From Psychrobacillus faecigallinarum (GTDB lineage: Bacteria > Bacillota > Bacilli > Bacillales_A > Planococcaceae), in NCBI RefSeq assembly GCF_014836595.1, contig NZ_JACSQO010000004.1:124001-188000 (forward strand): 64,000 nt of DNA, in the 5' to 3' direction. Each line of letters opens with the position of its first letter. The stretch's first letter is position 1. Below, piece after piece: positions 19,131 through 29,515 of this stretch. The notes beneath the pieces were generated by a model. It was given only the letters and a program-made list of their open reading frames with translations. It was not told the DNA's origin and searched no databases. Position numbers and translations under genes: made by a program.

Positions 19131-19553
19131 ATGTTCATAAGTGAAAAAGAAATTGAAGTGCGATACGCAGAAACCGATCAAATGGGAGTAGTGTATCATG
19201 CAAACTATTTAGTTTGGTTAGAAATGGGGCGAACTCAGCTTATACAAGATTTGGGCTTCTCCTATGCTGGTTTAGAGAAAGACGGATACTTATCACCAGT
19301 AACCAATGTAAATATAAATTATAAAGCTCCTGTAAAATACGGAGACAATGTTAAAGTACGCATATGGATTGAAAAGCATGGAAAACTAAGAACAACCTAT
19401 GGCTATGAAATTGTACATACGGATGGAACACTGTCTTCTACTGCAACAACGGAGCATGTCGTGGTTCGAAAGGAAGATTTTAAACCAGTGGCGCTTGCAA
19501 AGATCGATGCGGCTTGGGATAGTAAGTATAAAGAAATTGTGAAGGAATCCTAA
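19131..19553 (+). CDS. yneP: YneP-like acyl-CoA thioesterase (hotdog fold)
   Basis: A 4-hydroxybenzoyl-CoA thioesterase/YbgC-type hotdog protein of about 140 residues. The signature and catalytic Asp region is YAETDQMGVVYHANYLVWLEMGR. The ATG at 19131 follows AAGGTGAGGTG, while the TTG at 19101 has no ribosome site. In B. subtilis yneP occupies the same place before yneQ, so this is backbone rather than part of the preceding operon. It might still hydrolyse that pathway's products. Confidence 0.82.
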   Translation: MFISEKEIEVRYAETDQMGVVYHANYLVWLEMGRTQLIQDLGFSYAGLEKDGYLSPVTNVNINYKAPVKYGDNVKVRIWIEKHGKLRTTYGYEIVHTDGTLSSTATTEHVVVRKEDFKPVALAKIDAAWDSKYKEIVKES

Positions 19554-19555
19554 TC

Positions 19556-19861
19556 GTGGCATTCGGTATAAAGAGGGAAGAGTTGACAAGCTGGAAGCAA
19601 GCAGTAGAAAACAAACAAATCGCTTTTTTAACTCATTATTGGACAGATGAACGCTTTCCTGGATGTAATACAGTAACTAAGGTGGGCTGTAGCGATATTG
19701 CTAAGCTCATTGAGTGGGGTAAGCAGTATGATTTAAAAGAAGAATGGATCGATTATAAGGAAGCATACCCTCATTTTGATTTGTTTGGAAAGTATGAATA
19801 TGAGATTATGAAAAAAGAAGGTTTATTGGAGCAGTTGAGAAGGTTTCGTTTCGTGCAGTAA
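19556..19861 (+). CDS. yneQ: YneQ-like conserved protein
   Basis: A 101-residue soluble protein of unknown function. It starts at GTG two bases after the yneP stop, with GAAGGA at the right distance. Sequence blocks such as AFLTHYWTDERFPG and YPHFDLFGKYE and the gene order (yneP-yneQ-yneR-plsY) match B. subtilis YneQ as I remember it. No catalytic motif is visible. A strong terminator follows. Confidence 0.7.
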   Translation: MAFGIKREELTSWKQAVENKQIAFLTHYWTDERFPGCNTVTKVGCSDIAKLIEWGKQYDLKEEWIDYKEAYPHFDLFGKYEYEIMKKEGLLEQLRRFRFVQ

Positions 19862-19880
19862 AATAACAAGTTTTAATTAA

Positions 19881-19917
19881 AAAAACAAGTCGGATGAATA
19901 TTTCGACTTGTTTTTTT
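19881..19917 (+). terminator. Terminator of yneP-yneQ
   Basis: A perfect 12-base stem (19881-19892 with 19904-19915) ends in a T-run. It is immediately followed by the repeat array starting at 19934. Confidence 0.92.
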
Positions 19918-19933
19918 AGATGGAGATGGTGTT

Positions 19934-20130
19934 AATGACCGGTTAGCAGGTATTTATAACCGTATAGAATCTTTTATGACCGGATAGCGAAGATTTATGA
20001 CCGGATAGAATTTTTTATGACCGGATAGCAAAGATTTATGACCGGATAGAAATTTTTATGACCGTTCAGCAGGTACTTATAGCCCGAAAGAATTTTTTAT
20101 AACCGGATAGAAAACTTTGCGACCGTTCAT
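19934..20130. repeat. Ten-unit TATGACCGGATAG array with 41-bp higher-order period
   Basis: Ten units with core TATGACCGGATAG begin at 19934, 19955, 19975, 19996, 20016, 20037, 20057, 20078, 20098 and 20118. Spacing alternates 21 and 20 bases, so every second unit falls exactly 41 bases apart. The longer units mostly end in a purine-rich AAGATT or AGGTATT tail, and the shorter ones in GAATTTTT. Some units carry ACCGTTCA instead of ACCGGATA. It lies between a terminator and the convergent gene yneR. It is not CRISPR, as there are no unique spacers. A second array of the same family lies at 49662. Confidence 0.9.
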
Positions 20131-20171
20131 CTATTAAAAGAAAAGAAGATGGTAAGATAACCACCCTCTTT

Positions 20172-20465
20172 TTAGCTTTTCTTATAGGAATATTCAAGTT
20201 CATTTGATTGGTCGTTGAATGTTACGTAAAGATCATGGCCATTGAAATACCATTCATCTCTTTCCTCTATAAAAAACATGATGTCCTCATGCATGAGAGT
20301 TACAGACGGTTCAAATGGAGTATCCTTCGTTACACCTAGAGAAAAGGCCTCGTGCATAGGACTTGCTCCTCCATATCGTGCGTAGAAACGAATTTTATCA
20401 CCTTTGTCCGCTTCCATTTCCTCATGGAACCATTTCAAAGCATCTGTCGAGATATTGATTTTCAT
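20172..20465 (-). CDS. yneR: YneR-like HesB/IscA-fold protein
   Basis: A 97-residue protein of the HesB/IscA-like fold as annotated for B. subtilis YneR. It has no cysteine at all, so it cannot bind an Fe-S cluster as the A-type carriers do. The start at 20465 (MKINISTD) follows GGTGGTT; a longer frame from 20507 lacks a ribosome site. It is convergent to yneQ and upstream of nothing obvious. Its position beside plsY matches B. subtilis. Confidence 0.72.
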   Translation of the reverse strand: MKINISTDALKWFHEEMEADKGDKIRFYARYGGASPMHEAFSLGVTKDTPFEPSVTLMHEDIMFFIEERDEWYFNGHDLYVTFNDQSNELEYSYKKS

Positions 20466-20583
20466 CTGAACCACCAAGCTTTCTTTATATTTTGCGCTGT
20501 TTTTCATGAGTTTAGTCTATATTATTTTAGTACAATCCACAAAGAATTTGTCTAACAATAAAGAGTATCTCTGTCGCAAAAAT

Positions 20584-21189
20584 TTAAATCCATTTAACTT
20601 TTGGCTCAGTCCCATTTTTAATACGCTCGATATTGGCACGATGACGATATAAAATGAATATAGCAAGTAACGACACAATAACGATTAACGGCCAGTCCTT
20701 TTCCACTGTAAAATAATAAACTATAGAATAAATGATTGCTATAATCGCTAAGCACATCGATGTTAATGAAACCATTTTCGTTATTTTTAAGATAATAAAA
20801 AATCCTAAAACTAATATTACGAAAATCGGCCAATTATAACCTAGAAGAATACCACCTGAAGTAGCAACTGCCTTACCACCCTTAAATCCAGCGAAAACAG
20901 GATAGATATGTCCAATCACCGCTATTATTCCTAAAATAAGAGGATGTACATTTGCTGAAGCAAAGAACGGAAGCAAGCCTAATAGGGTAGCAGCAGTTCC
21001 TTTAAGAATATCCATTATTGTAACGACTAAACCAGCTTTTTTACCGAGTGTCCGAAAAGTGTTAGTTCCACCTAAATTACCACTACCATGCTCTCGTATA
21101 TCAATGTTATAAAATAGCTTACCAACCCATAGCCCAGATGGGATTGATCCAATTATGTAAGCAAGTAAAAGTAAAATGATTATTGTCAT
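20584..21189 (-). CDS. plsY: Glycerol-3-phosphate acyltransferase PlsY
   Basis: A 201-residue integral membrane enzyme that transfers acyl groups from acyl-phosphate to glycerol-3-phosphate, the first step of phospholipid synthesis. Motif 1 is [15 protein letters not shown] and motif 2 [13 protein letters not shown]. Five hydrophobic segments are visible. The ATG follows AGAAGGAG. It is transcribed away from parE, as in B. subtilis. Confidence 0.96.
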   Translation of the reverse strand: MTIIILLLLAYIIGSIPSGLWVGKLFYNIDIREHGSGNLGGTNTFRTLGKKAGLVVTIMDILKGTAATLLGLLPFFASANVHPLILGIIAVIGHIYPVFAGFKGGKAVATSGGILLGYNWPIFVILVLGFFIILKITKMVSLTSMCLAIIAIIYSIVYYFTVEKDWPLIVIVSLLAIFILYRHRANIERIKNGTEPKVKWI

Positions 21190-21312
21190 AGTGTGCTCCT
21201 TCTATTTATCTACTGATAATATGATAACTTTCTTATTTTACCATGTACATGAGTTTTTATTCAATGACAAGAAAAGAGGATAAATACAGATATACTTTAG
21301 AGTTTGTGCACA

Positions 21313-21354
21313 TTTAGTATGACTGTAGCAATATTACAGAATTTTAGTATGACT
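21313..21354. repeat. Direct repeat in the plsY-parE gap
   Basis: TTTAGTATGACT occurs exactly twice, at 21313-21324 and 21343-21354, 30 bases apart (three helical turns). This may be a pair of regulator half-sites between the divergent plsY and parE promoters. The rest of 21190-21622 shows no gene. Confidence 0.35.
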
Positions 21355-21622
21355 TAACTCACAGAAGGACCAAATCTTAACTTTTAAAAAGTTTCCTACT
21401 GAAAAAATCCAAGTTTATACGATATACTAATTATACGATTGTTCTTTTAAACATATGTTAGAAGCTTTGTTTAAAAGTAAAGAAGGAATTATTTAGGTGA
21501 ATAGAGAATGCAAGAAAAGGGTAGATTGCATTCTAATTGAACTTTCACTACAATTGAAGTCTGGCCTGTCCTTCAGCGCTATTGACATAATGACAATCTG
21601 TTTGTAGGCTTAAAATAGAAAA

Positions 21623-21636
21623 AGAACAAACGTTTT
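21623..21636 (+). promoter_or_regulatory. LexA-like SOS box before parE
   Basis: AGAACAAACGTTTT matches the Bacillus LexA consensus CGAACRNRYGTTYG at 12 of 14 positions, failing only at the two ends. It lies 21 bases before the parE start. As I recall, parE-parC belong to the B. subtilis SOS regulon, which supports it. Confidence 0.5.
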
Positions 21637-21656
21637 GTTTTTTTGGGGGGAACGAA

Positions 21657-23627
21657 TTGAGTAAAAATAATAATTTAACAAGCTATGGCGATGATGATAT
21701 TCAGGTGTTAGAAGGCTTGGAGGCCGTAAGAAAAAGACCAGGAATGTATATTGGATCTACGGATGCAAGAGGTCTTCACCATTTAGTATACGAGATTGTA
21801 GACAATGCGGTGGATGAAAGCCTTGCTGGATTCGGTGATCATATTATCGTCACTATACACCAAGATCAAAGTATTACAGTGAGAGATTTTGGCCGAGGTA
21901 TGCCAACTGGAATGCATAAAACAGGTATTCCCACTGCAGAGGTTATTTTTACTGTGTTACATGCAGGTGGTAAATTTGGACAAGGTGGATATAAAACAAG
22001 TGGGGGTCTACATGGTGTAGGTGCTTCTGTAGTAAATGCTCTCTCTTCTTATGTGGATGTAGTAATTCATAGGGAAGGTAAAAAATTTGCACAACGCTTT
22101 GAGGACGGAGGAAAAGTAGTACAATCTTTAACTCAAATTGGCACAACGAAAGAAACAGGGACTTCTGTTCACTTCTTGCCAGATAGCAAAATTTTCTCTA
22201 CCACTAAATATAATTATGAAACATTATGCGAAAGACTTAGAGAATCAGCCTTTCTATTAAAAGGATTAAAAATTGAACTGATTGATGAACGTACGGAGTC
22301 TCATGACGTTTTCTTCTTTGAAACAGGAATAGAAGCTTTCGTAGCTTACTTAAATGAAGAAAAAGATGTTTTACATCCTGTTTTTTATATGGAAGGAAGC
22401 CATGAAGAGATTGAAGTAGAGTTTGCATTCCAATTCAATGATGGATATTCAGAAACTATTTTATCTTTTGTTAACAACGTAAGAACAAGAGATGGCGGGA
22501 CACATGAAACAGGTGCTAAGTCGGCATTAACGCGTGTGTTCAACGACTATGCTAGAAAATCAGGCTTATTGAAGGAAAAAGATAAAAACTTAGATGGTTC
22601 GGACATTCGTGAAGGGATTTCAGCAATCATATCTCTTCGAATACCAGAAAATCTTTTACAATTTGAAGGACAAACAAAAGGGAAATTAGGTACGAGTGAG
22701 GCAAGAAGTGCTGTTGACGCTGTTGTATCTGAAAAGCTACAGTATATCCTCGAGGAAAACTCCGAGCTATCTGCTTCTTTAATTCGAAAGGCAATTAGAG
22801 CTCAACATGCTCGTGAAGCAGCTAGAAAAGCACGTGAAGATGCTCGAAATGGGAAAAAACGTAAGCCTTCCGAGTTATTATCAGGTAAACTAACTCCAGC
22901 TCAATCAAGAAACGCTAAGAAAAATGAATTATATCTCGTAGAGGGAGATTCTGCAGGTGGATCTGCGAAGCAAGGTAGAGACAGAACTTTCCAGGCAATC
23001 TTACCTCTCCGAGGAAAAGTTATAAACACAGAAAAGGCAAAGCTAACCGATATCATGAAAAATATTGAGATTGCTACTATCATTCATGCAATTGGTGGCG
23101 GAGTTGGAGCAGATTTTAAAATAGAGGATATTGCATACGACAAAATTGTTATTATGACTGATGCCGATACGGATGGAGCACATATTCAGGTTTTATTACT
23201 CACGTTCTTTTATCGCTATATGAAGCCATTGATCGAAAATGGCAACATTTATATTGCTATGCCTCCTCTATATAAGGTATATAAGGGAATGGGCAAAAAA
23301 GAGGTCTTTGAGTATGCATGGACGGAAAAAGAGCTCGATGTTGCTATGGAAAGAATCGGAAAAGGTGTAATGTTGCAACGTTATAAAGGTCTTGGTGAAA
23401 TGAATGCCGATCAATTGTGGGACACGACGATGAACCCTGACACTCGTACATTAATACGAGTAACTATTGAGGACGGTGCTCGAGCGGAGAGACAAGTGAC
23501 TACACTAATGGGTGACAAAGTAGAGCCACGTAGAAAATGGATAGAAGCAAACGTAAACTTTAGTTTAGACGATGATTCTAACATCTTAGAAAATGACAGA
23601 ATTCACACGGAGGATGAATTAGTATGA
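21657..23627 (+). CDS. parE: DNA topoisomerase IV subunit B
   Basis: The 656-residue ATPase subunit of topoisomerase IV, which decatenates daughter chromosomes. GHKL ATP-binding motifs are [16 protein letters not shown] and GLHGVG. The TOPRIM domain has [13 protein letters not shown] and DADTDGAHI. The start is TTG at 21657 after TTGGGGGGAA. The stop overlaps the parC start (ATGA), so the two subunits are made together. Confidence 0.98.
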   Translation: MSKNNNLTSYGDDDIQVLEGLEAVRKRPGMYIGSTDARGLHHLVYEIVDNAVDESLAGFGDHIIVTIHQDQSITVRDFGRGMPTGMHKTGIPTAEVIFTVLHAGGKFGQGGYKTSGGLHGVGASVVNALSSYVDVVIHREGKKFAQRFEDGGKVVQSLTQIGTTKETGTSVHFLPDSKIFSTTKYNYETLCERLRESAFLLKGLKIELIDERTESHDVFFFETGIEAFVAYLNEEKDVLHPVFYMEGSHEEIEVEFAFQFNDGYSETILSFVNNVRTRDGGTHETGAKSALTRVFNDYARKSGLLKEKDKNLDGSDIREGISAIISLRIPENLLQFEGQTKGKLGTSEARSAVDAVVSEKLQYILEENSELSASLIRKAIRAQHAREAARKAREDARNGKKRKPSELLSGKLTPAQSRNAKKNELYLVEGDSAGGSAKQGRDRTFQAILPLRGKVINTEKAKLTDIMKNIEIATIIHAIGGGVGADFKIEDIAYDKIVIMTDADTDGAHIQVLLLTFFYRYMKPLIENGNIYIAMPPLYKVYKGMGKKEVFEYAWTEKELDVAMERIGKGVMLQRYKGLGEMNADQLWDTTMNPDTRTLIRVTIEDGARAERQVTTLMGDKVEPRRKWIEANVNFSLDDDSNILENDRIHTEDELV

Positions 23628-26053
23628 CACAAACCGAAAAATATCAAAATTTACCCTTAGAAGAAGTAATAGGTGATCGGTTTGGACGTTATAGCAAATA
23701 CATCATTCAAGACCGTGCATTACCCGACGCCCGAGATGGTCTTAAGCCTGTTCAGCGTCGTATCTTATTTGCGATGCTTCAAGAAGGGAATACAAACGAC
23801 AAACCCTTCCGAAAGTCAGCTAAAACAGTTGGAACAGTAATTGGTAACTACCATCCACATGGTGATTCCTCTGTTTATGAAGCGATGGTCCGTATGAGTC
23901 AGGACTGGAAGCTACGTCATATGCTTGTTGAAATGCATGGTAACAACGGTTCGGTGGATGGAGATCCACCCGCTGCTATGCGTTATACAGAAGCAAGACT
24001 TTCTGCAATCTCACATGAACTTTTAAGAGATATTAACAAGAATACGGTTGACTATATACCAAACTTTGATGACTCTGACATGGAGCCACTTGTTCTACCT
24101 GCCCGTTTTCCTAATCTACTAGTAAATGGTGCCACTGGTATTTCTGCTGGATATGCGACAGACATACCTCCACATGCTCTACATGAAGCGCTAGATGCAG
24201 TTTTAATGCGTATGGAAAACCCAGCATGTACAGTGGATGAGCTTATGACTGTTATTAAAGGACCGGATTTTCCAACAGGCGGCATAATTCAAGGTGTTGA
24301 AGGTATTAAAAAGGCATACGAAACCGGCAAAGGGAAAATTGTTGTACGTTCTAAGGCAGAAATAGAAACGATTAAAGGCGGCAAAGAACAAATTGTCATC
24401 ACAGAAATTCCTTATGAAATCAACAAAGCTAACTTGGTCAAAAAAATAGATGAACAACGTTTAGATAAAAGATTAGATGGAATCGCGGATGTTCGGGATG
24501 AATCAGATCGAACTGGTTTACGTATTGTGATAGAGATGAAAAAAGAAATTGATGCTCATGGCATATTACAATACTTATTTAAAAACACTGATCTTCAAAT
24601 AACTTATAACTTTAATATGATCGCAATTCACAATCGTAGACCTACCATGATGACATTGCCTTTACTACTTGATGCGTACATCAATCATCAAAAAGAAGTT
24701 GTTACTCGTAGAACAATTCATGATTTGAAAAAAGCAGAAGAGCGCCTTCATATCGTCTCTGGTCTTATGAAAGCCTTATCTATTTTAGACAAGGTTATTA
24801 AGACGATACGGGCATCCAAGGATAAAAAAGATGCGAAAAACAATTTGATAAAGTCATATGATTTTTCTGAAGCACAGGCAGAGGCTATTGTTTCCTTGCA
24901 GCTTTACCGCTTAACTAATACAGATATAACCGAGCTTCAAGAGGAAGAGATTAAGTTAAATGATCTTATAAAAAATCTTGAAAGTATACTTGCTAAGGAA
25001 TCTGTATTGATGAAGACCATCAAGAAAGAGTTGCAAGTTGTTCGTAAACAGTTTGCTGAACAGCGTAAATCTGTTATTGAAAATGAAATTGAAGAGATAA
25101 AGGTAACACTAGATGTGCTAATCCCTTCTGAAGAGGTTATCGTTACTGTTACAAAGGATGGTTATATTAAACGCACGAGCTTGAGATCATTTAATGCATC
25201 CAATGGACAGGACTTTGCTATAAAAGAGTCCGATTACCAGCTATATCAGGAGTCAATCAACACGCAGCATCACCTTCTGTTGTTTACATCAAAAGGAAAC
25301 TATATTTATCAACCAGTGCATGAGTTGCCGGATATCCGCTGGAAGGATCTAGGACAGCATATATCTAGTATCGTACCTCTCGAGTCAAATGAAACAATTA
25401 TAAATGTAATAGGCATTGACTCATTTGATTTAGACTTATGTGTTTTAACTGCAACTAAAGAAGGGCAAATAAAACGATCTCTTCTTTCAGATTATGTAGT
25501 CCAAAGATATGCACGACCAATTAAAACCATTAAATTAAAGGCGACTGATGAGCTAATATTAGCTCAGCTAGTGGCACCTTCTGATGAAATACTAATGACT
25601 ACTCATTTGAGCTATTCTGTTCGCTTCTCCTTAGACGAAGTGCCAATCACAGGGGTTAAAACCAGTGGGGTTAAAGGCATCAATCTAAAAGACGAGGATT
25701 ATGTTGTTAGTGTGAATGTAGTACCGCAACAAAGCAATGATGATATTATGTTAATTACACATCGTGGATCTGTGAAGAGAATGCATCTTTCAGAAGTTGA
25801 GCCTGGCGTTCGCGCGAAACGGGGACTTGTCACGCTTCGAGAATTAAAAACAAACGCCCATCGTGTATTTGCTGTCGTTTTGGCAAACAAATCAGAAGGT
25901 TTAGTAATGGAAACAGAAAGAGGACATCAAGAAATAATTGAAGTGAATAGCTTCCGTCCGACAGATCGTTATTCTAACGGATCATTTGTAATAGATACAG
26001 AGAAAGATGGGCAGCTTCTTCGAGTTTGGAAGAAACCAGTAGAAGAATCCTAA
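23624..26053 (+). CDS. parC: DNA topoisomerase IV subunit A
   Basis: The 809-residue breakage-reunion subunit. The catalytic tyrosine is Y121 ([10 protein letters not shown]). The quinolone-resistance region reads [13 protein letters not shown] with S82 and E86 in their sensitive forms. A C-terminal beta-pinwheel domain follows residue ~490. Its Shine-Dalgarno (GGAGG) lies inside parE. An MFS gene starts 18 bases after the stop and may share the transcript. Confidence 0.98.
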   Translation: MTQTEKYQNLPLEEVIGDRFGRYSKYIIQDRALPDARDGLKPVQRRILFAMLQEGNTNDKPFRKSAKTVGTVIGNYHPHGDSSVYEAMVRMSQDWKLRHMLVEMHGNNGSVDGDPPAAMRYTEARLSAISHELLRDINKNTVDYIPNFDDSDMEPLVLPARFPNLLVNGATGISAGYATDIPPHALHEALDAVLMRMENPACTVDELMTVIKGPDFPTGGIIQGVEGIKKAYETGKGKIVVRSKAEIETIKGGKEQIVITEIPYEINKANLVKKIDEQRLDKRLDGIADVRDESDRTGLRIVIEMKKEIDAHGILQYLFKNTDLQITYNFNMIAIHNRRPTMMTLPLLLDAYINHQKEVVTRRTIHDLKKAEERLHIVSGLMKALSILDKVIKTIRASKDKKDAKNNLIKSYDFSEAQAEAIVSLQLYRLTNTDITELQEEEIKLNDLIKNLESILAKESVLMKTIKKELQVVRKQFAEQRKSVIENEIEEIKVTLDVLIPSEEVIVTVTKDGYIKRTSLRSFNASNGQDFAIKESDYQLYQESINTQHHLLLFTSKGNYIYQPVHELPDIRWKDLGQHISSIVPLESNETIINVIGIDSFDLDLCVLTATKEGQIKRSLLSDYVVQRYARPIKTIKLKATDELILAQLVAPSDEILMTTHLSYSVRFSLDEVPITGVKTSGVKGINLKDEDYVVSVNVVPQQSNDDIMLITHRGSVKRMHLSEVEPGVRAKRGLVTLRELKTNAHRVFAVVLANKSEGLVMETERGHQEIIEVNSFRPTDRYSNGSFVIDTEKDGQLLRVWKKPVEES

Positions 26054-26070
26054 AAGATGGGAAAAGGGAT

Positions 26071-27273
26071 ATGTGGAGAAATAGGAATGTTTGGATTGTT
26101 CTTATAGGGGAATTAATTGCAGGTTTAGGGCTATGGAGCGGAATCATTGGAAACTTGGAATTTATGCAGGAAAAGGTTCCTTCAGATTTTCATAAGTCCT
26201 TGCTGCTCGCTAGTGGTTTGCTTGCCGGAATCCTTGTTGGCCCACTAGCGGGTAGAATAATTGACCAATCAAACAAAAAGACGGTTCTAATTGTTTCTGG
26301 TATTGGTAGAGTGTTTAGTGTGTTTTTTATGTTCGTTGCTATTGCAACTGGTTCCATATGGTGGATGTTATTGTTTCTAATATGCCTACAGGTGTCAGCA
26401 TCTTTTTACTTCCCAGCTTTACAGGCAACGCTACCGTTAATTGTTAAAGATGAGGATTTACTGCAGTTAAATGGCTGGCATATGAATGTGTCTACCATTG
26501 CTAGAGTTGCTGGTACTGCGATAGGGGGACTTGCACTCGTTTACTGGCCAATTCAATCATTATATATAATTTCCTTGATGGCTTATCTAGGCATATTAGT
26601 ATTTACTTTTATGCTTAGAATTGATGAAGCTGGAACGGATAAAGTGATCGTTACTAATGGACCGAGAACGGATGGGTTTAAAGAAGTTTTTCCAATGCTT
26701 AAGGGCAATACTCCTGTATTGCTGACACTCTTTTTAACATTGATACCTGTTTTGTTTTTAGGGTCGTTTAACCTGATTGTCATTAATATTAGTGAGATTC
26801 AGGACTCATCTTCTATCAAGGGCATCATTTATGCAGTGGAGGGTGTTGCCTTTATGGTGGGGACCTTGGCTATTAAGTACATTGGAAAAAGATATAGTAC
26901 AAAATCTATTCTTTTTACATTTGTTTTCATCATTGGTTTTGCTGAAATGTCTATGTACTTTGTTGCAAATCCATTCTTAACATTAGTAAGCTTTGCTTTA
27001 TTTGGTTTTTCCATAGGTTGCTTTTATCCTACAGCACTGACGATTTTCCAAAAGCAAGTGCCTAAAGAGTATCATGGTCGTTTTTTCTCCTTTCGCAATA
27101 TGCTGGACCGAGTTTCTTTCCAAATTGTCTTATTGTCCACTGGAGCAATGCTAGATTTGATAGGTCTTGCTTATATGATGGTGATTTTCGGAGTATTTAG
27201 TATAGGGCTAACAATTGTTTTCCTTTTACAAATTCAAAGGAGAAAGCTTTCTTTTCAGATTCCAACTGCATGA
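26071..27273 (+). CDS. MFS efflux transporter
   Basis: A roughly 400-residue major-facilitator protein with about twelve hydrophobic segments, resembling the macrolide-efflux/MefA-like group (an extended loop PLAGRIIDQSNKKTVLI after helix 2). The ATG at 26071 follows AAAAGGG. The frame extends back into parC to 26026 but without a ribosome site. The substrate is unknown. The 3' end overlaps the end of a small reverse-strand gene by 77 bases. Confidence 0.82.
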   Translation: MWRNRNVWIVLIGELIAGLGLWSGIIGNLEFMQEKVPSDFHKSLLLASGLLAGILVGPLAGRIIDQSNKKTVLIVSGIGRVFSVFFMFVAIATGSIWWMLLFLICLQVSASFYFPALQATLPLIVKDEDLLQLNGWHMNVSTIARVAGTAIGGLALVYWPIQSLYIISLMAYLGILVFTFMLRIDEAGTDKVIVTNGPRTDGFKEVFPMLKGNTPVLLTLFLTLIPVLFLGSFNLIVINISEIQDSSSIKGIIYAVEGVAFMVGTLAIKYIGKRYSTKSILFTFVFIIGFAEMSMYFVANPFLTLVSFALFGFSIGCFYPTALTIFQKQVPKEYHGRFFSFRNMLDRVSFQIVLLSTGAMLDLIGLAYMMVIFGVFSIGLTIVFLLQIQRRKLSFQIPTA

Positions 27274-27478
27274 ACATAATAAAAGCATTTCCGTCGAGGT
27301 GTACACCTTGCTGGAAATGCTTTTTGTGTTTGTTATTATAGTGAAGTAGTTTTTCCTTTTTAGTCTTAGTCACTCTTACATGAGTACTAAAATCTACTTC
27401 GTTTCTCATCGATGACACATCTTTACCGGTTGTTCTCAACTGATGTAATCTTTTTTTCTTGGCATTTGATTTGGCCAT
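27197..27478 (-). CDS. Small basic protein, unknown function
   Basis: A 93-residue lysine-rich protein. The first ~55 residues (MAKSNAKKKRLHQLRTTGKD... to NNKHKKHF) look like a genuine conserved small basic protein, somewhat like B. subtilis YqkK. The ATG has GGGAGAGAA upstream. The tail is odd: it is encoded by the bidirectional terminator at 27281-27324 and by antisense of the MFS gene. The ancestral stop may have been lost. Confidence 0.55.
   Translation of the reverse strand: MAKSNAKKKRLHQLRTTGKDVSSMRNEVDFSTHVRVTKTKKEKLLHYNNKHKKHFQQGVHLDGNAFIMFMQLESEKKAFSFEFVKGKQLLALY
27281..27326 (+). terminator. Terminator of the parE-parC-MFS unit
   Basis: A perfect 12-bp outer stem (27281-27292 with 27313-27324) encloses a perfect 12-base palindrome AGGTGTACACCT, so it can form one long hairpin. 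A T-run follows on the + strand. Confidence 0.85.
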
Positions 27479-27662
27479 ATAGTTCTCTCCCTTTAAAATA
27501 ATTTTCTCCTTCTATATTAAAGAAAGTGATTGTAAAATTCAATCTTTAACATATTTCTTTAGATTGTGGTATAAGTAATAGTGAGCACTACATTAATCTA
27601 AGGTACTGTTAAATTCGAAAGTATACATAACAATACCTACATAATATTTTGGAGGTAATAGA

Positions 27663-28211
27663 ATGAAAAAAATCATATTTTTAGTCACTATCTGTTTACT
27701 GGTAATTGGAGGGAAAGCATTTGCCCATACGGGATTAGAAAGTTCAAATCCCTCTAACCGAAGTACTGTTACTGATCCGATAGAAGAAATTACACTTACC
27801 TTTTTAACAAAAATTGAACAAACAAGTTCATTTAAAATACAAGGAGCAAATAATGTAGAGGTTCCGGTTAAAAATATTGTAGTAGTTGATGATATTATGA
27901 CTGGTTCAGTAGATGGGATGGAAAATGGCGAATACACGTTGACGTGGAATATAATTGGAGCTGATGGCCATCCAATTCAAGGAGACCTAACATTTGCTGT
28001 AAATCTTCCTGTTGAGGAAACTCCAGTGCAAGTGACTGAAGAAGAGTCACAAGTTAAAGAGACTGAAGATAAAGAGACTGCTCCTATTAATGAAACTAAG
28101 GATGTAGACAGTGATCAATCTTCTAACAGTTTTTTCATCGGTATGATTATCGTATTAGCTTTAGTAATAGTTGTTAGTATATGGTGGATGAATGGACGCA
28201 AGAAGAAATGA
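27663..28211 (+). CDS. CopC-domain secreted/anchored protein
   Basis: A 182-residue protein. Signal peptide 1-21 would expose H22 as the new N-terminal residue (FAHTGL), the hallmark copper ligand of CopC/YobA domains. The beta-sandwich domain spans ~22-120 and ends in DGHPIQGDLTFAV. An acidic linker and a C-terminal membrane segment (~155-175) with KKK anchor follow. The stop overlaps the CopD start, as in fused YcnJ-type copper uptake proteins of Bacillus. Confidence 0.85.
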   Translation: MKKIIFLVTICLLVIGGKAFAHTGLESSNPSNRSTVTDPIEEITLTFLTKIEQTSSFKIQGANNVEVPVKNIVVVDDIMTGSVDGMENGEYTLTWNIIGADGHPIQGDLTFAVNLPVEETPVQVTEEESQVKETEDKETAPINETKDVDSDQSSNSFFIGMIIVLALVIVVSIWWMNGRKKK

Positions 28212-29314
28212 TGATGTTTCTATCAACAATTAGCGAGGCCTTACTATATTCCTGCTTTGCATTGTTAATGGGCAGCTTCATATTTTCTTTAATTCCAACT
28301 GATTTAAAACCTGCAATTTTAGTTTCTAAAAAGTTTAAACTAATAGCACTCGCTGGAATAGCAGTATTTTCCTTCATGCCAATATTAAATCTAATGGTTT
28401 ATTTGCTAGAGGAATACACTTTTTTATATGTATTAAAATCATTGTTGCTAACTTTTGAAATAGGAAAAGCTTGGATTGTAACTGTTATTTTAACAATCAT
28501 TCTTGGATTCTTTATTTACTTATTTGATAATAGAAATACTCCTATCTATTATATAATTGGAATCCTATTATTGTTTGGTATAGTTGCAGCGATGAGTTGG
28601 ACTACCCATTCGCATGCGGTCTATGGTATACAAGGCCTTATTACACATTTTATTCACTTTAGCACTGTTATCGTTTGGGTTGGTATATTAATAATAGTCG
28701 CTTGGTTTTCTAAAAACAAAGAGAATTGGATCCCTTTTTTAAATTGGTTCCATGTAACGGCATTGTTTTGTTTTGCCATTATTATGGTTACTGGTCTTTC
28801 ATTAATGAATTACTCAATGAATATATCTGAATATCCAAATTCGTGGTTACAGCCATATGGCCAAAGCCTGCTCATCAAACATTTGCTCATCCTTCCGTTA
28901 ATAGGATATGCCTTCATTAATGGGTTTTTGATGAAAAGAAAGCTTGGAAAGAAAGAAGAACTGGATCCAAGACCTTGGACTAAGCTGGAATCAATTATTG
29001 TGCTAGCAATTTTTGCTGCTACTGGGGCTATGAGTCAGCAGGAACCGCCACATAACAATGCATCGTTCAGCAAGGATACATTTTTGCAAGCTTACGGCAT
29101 TTTACCTTCTGGTCAGGGCTCTTTAGTTCCATTAACAGTGGATATTGTTGCTAATTTTAAAGGGATATCTTTAGGTATTCTAGCAGTGGCATTTCTAGTA
29201 ATCAGTATCTATTCCTTTACGAAAAAGATGCCGCCATTGTTCTCATTCATCATGAGTATTTTACTAGTCGTATGTGCATTATTAGCGCTATCTTATAGCG
29301 TCGTAGCATATTAA
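28208..29314 (+). CDS. CopD-like copper transport membrane protein
   Basis: A roughly 368-residue polytopic protein of the CopD family with about nine membrane segments. Conserved histidines occur in WTTHSHAV, THFIHFSTVIVW and NWFHVTALF, suitable for copper ligands. The ATG at 28208 overlaps the CopC stop (ATGA). The B. subtilis homologue YcnJ is a fusion of both domains that imports copper; here they are separate. A terminator follows directly. Confidence 0.85.
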   Translation: MMMFLSTISEALLYSCFALLMGSFIFSLIPTDLKPAILVSKKFKLIALAGIAVFSFMPILNLMVYLLEEYTFLYVLKSLLLTFEIGKAWIVTVILTIILGFFIYLFDNRNTPIYYIIGILLLFGIVAAMSWTTHSHAVYGIQGLITHFIHFSTVIVWVGILIIVAWFSKNKENWIPFLNWFHVTALFCFAIIMVTGLSLMNYSMNISEYPNSWLQPYGQSLLIKHLLILPLIGYAFINGFLMKRKLGKKEELDPRPWTKLESIIVLAIFAATGAMSQQEPPHNNASFSKDTFLQAYGILPSGQGSLVPLTVDIVANFKGISLGILAVAFLVISIYSFTKKMPPLFSFIMSILLVVCALLALSYSVVAY

Positions 29315-29317
29315 AAG

Positions 29318-29362
29318 AAAACACTTCTTAAAAGGGATCTAACCCTTTAGGAAGTGTTTTTT
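29318..29362 (+). terminator. Terminator of copC-copD
   Basis: A long stem of about 17 bases (AAAACACTTC... with ...GAAGTGTTTT) ends in T residues and starts three bases after the copD stop. Confidence 0.9.
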
Positions 29363-29515
29363 ATTTGTATTAGAAATATCGTAGATAGATGGATATCCAT
29401 CAAATCAAAATGAAAGTTGAATTAATATCAAGAGAAAAAAATTGAAAAGACTTTATTAGATAGATTGCTTGTCTTATAATATGAGAAAATATAATTAGAA
29501 ATGAAGGGATAATGA

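Noticed and set aside
19934..20130. CRISPR array interpretation of the tandem repeat
   Set aside because: Units are 20-21 bases, contiguous and mutually similar, with no unique spacers and no cas genes nearby.
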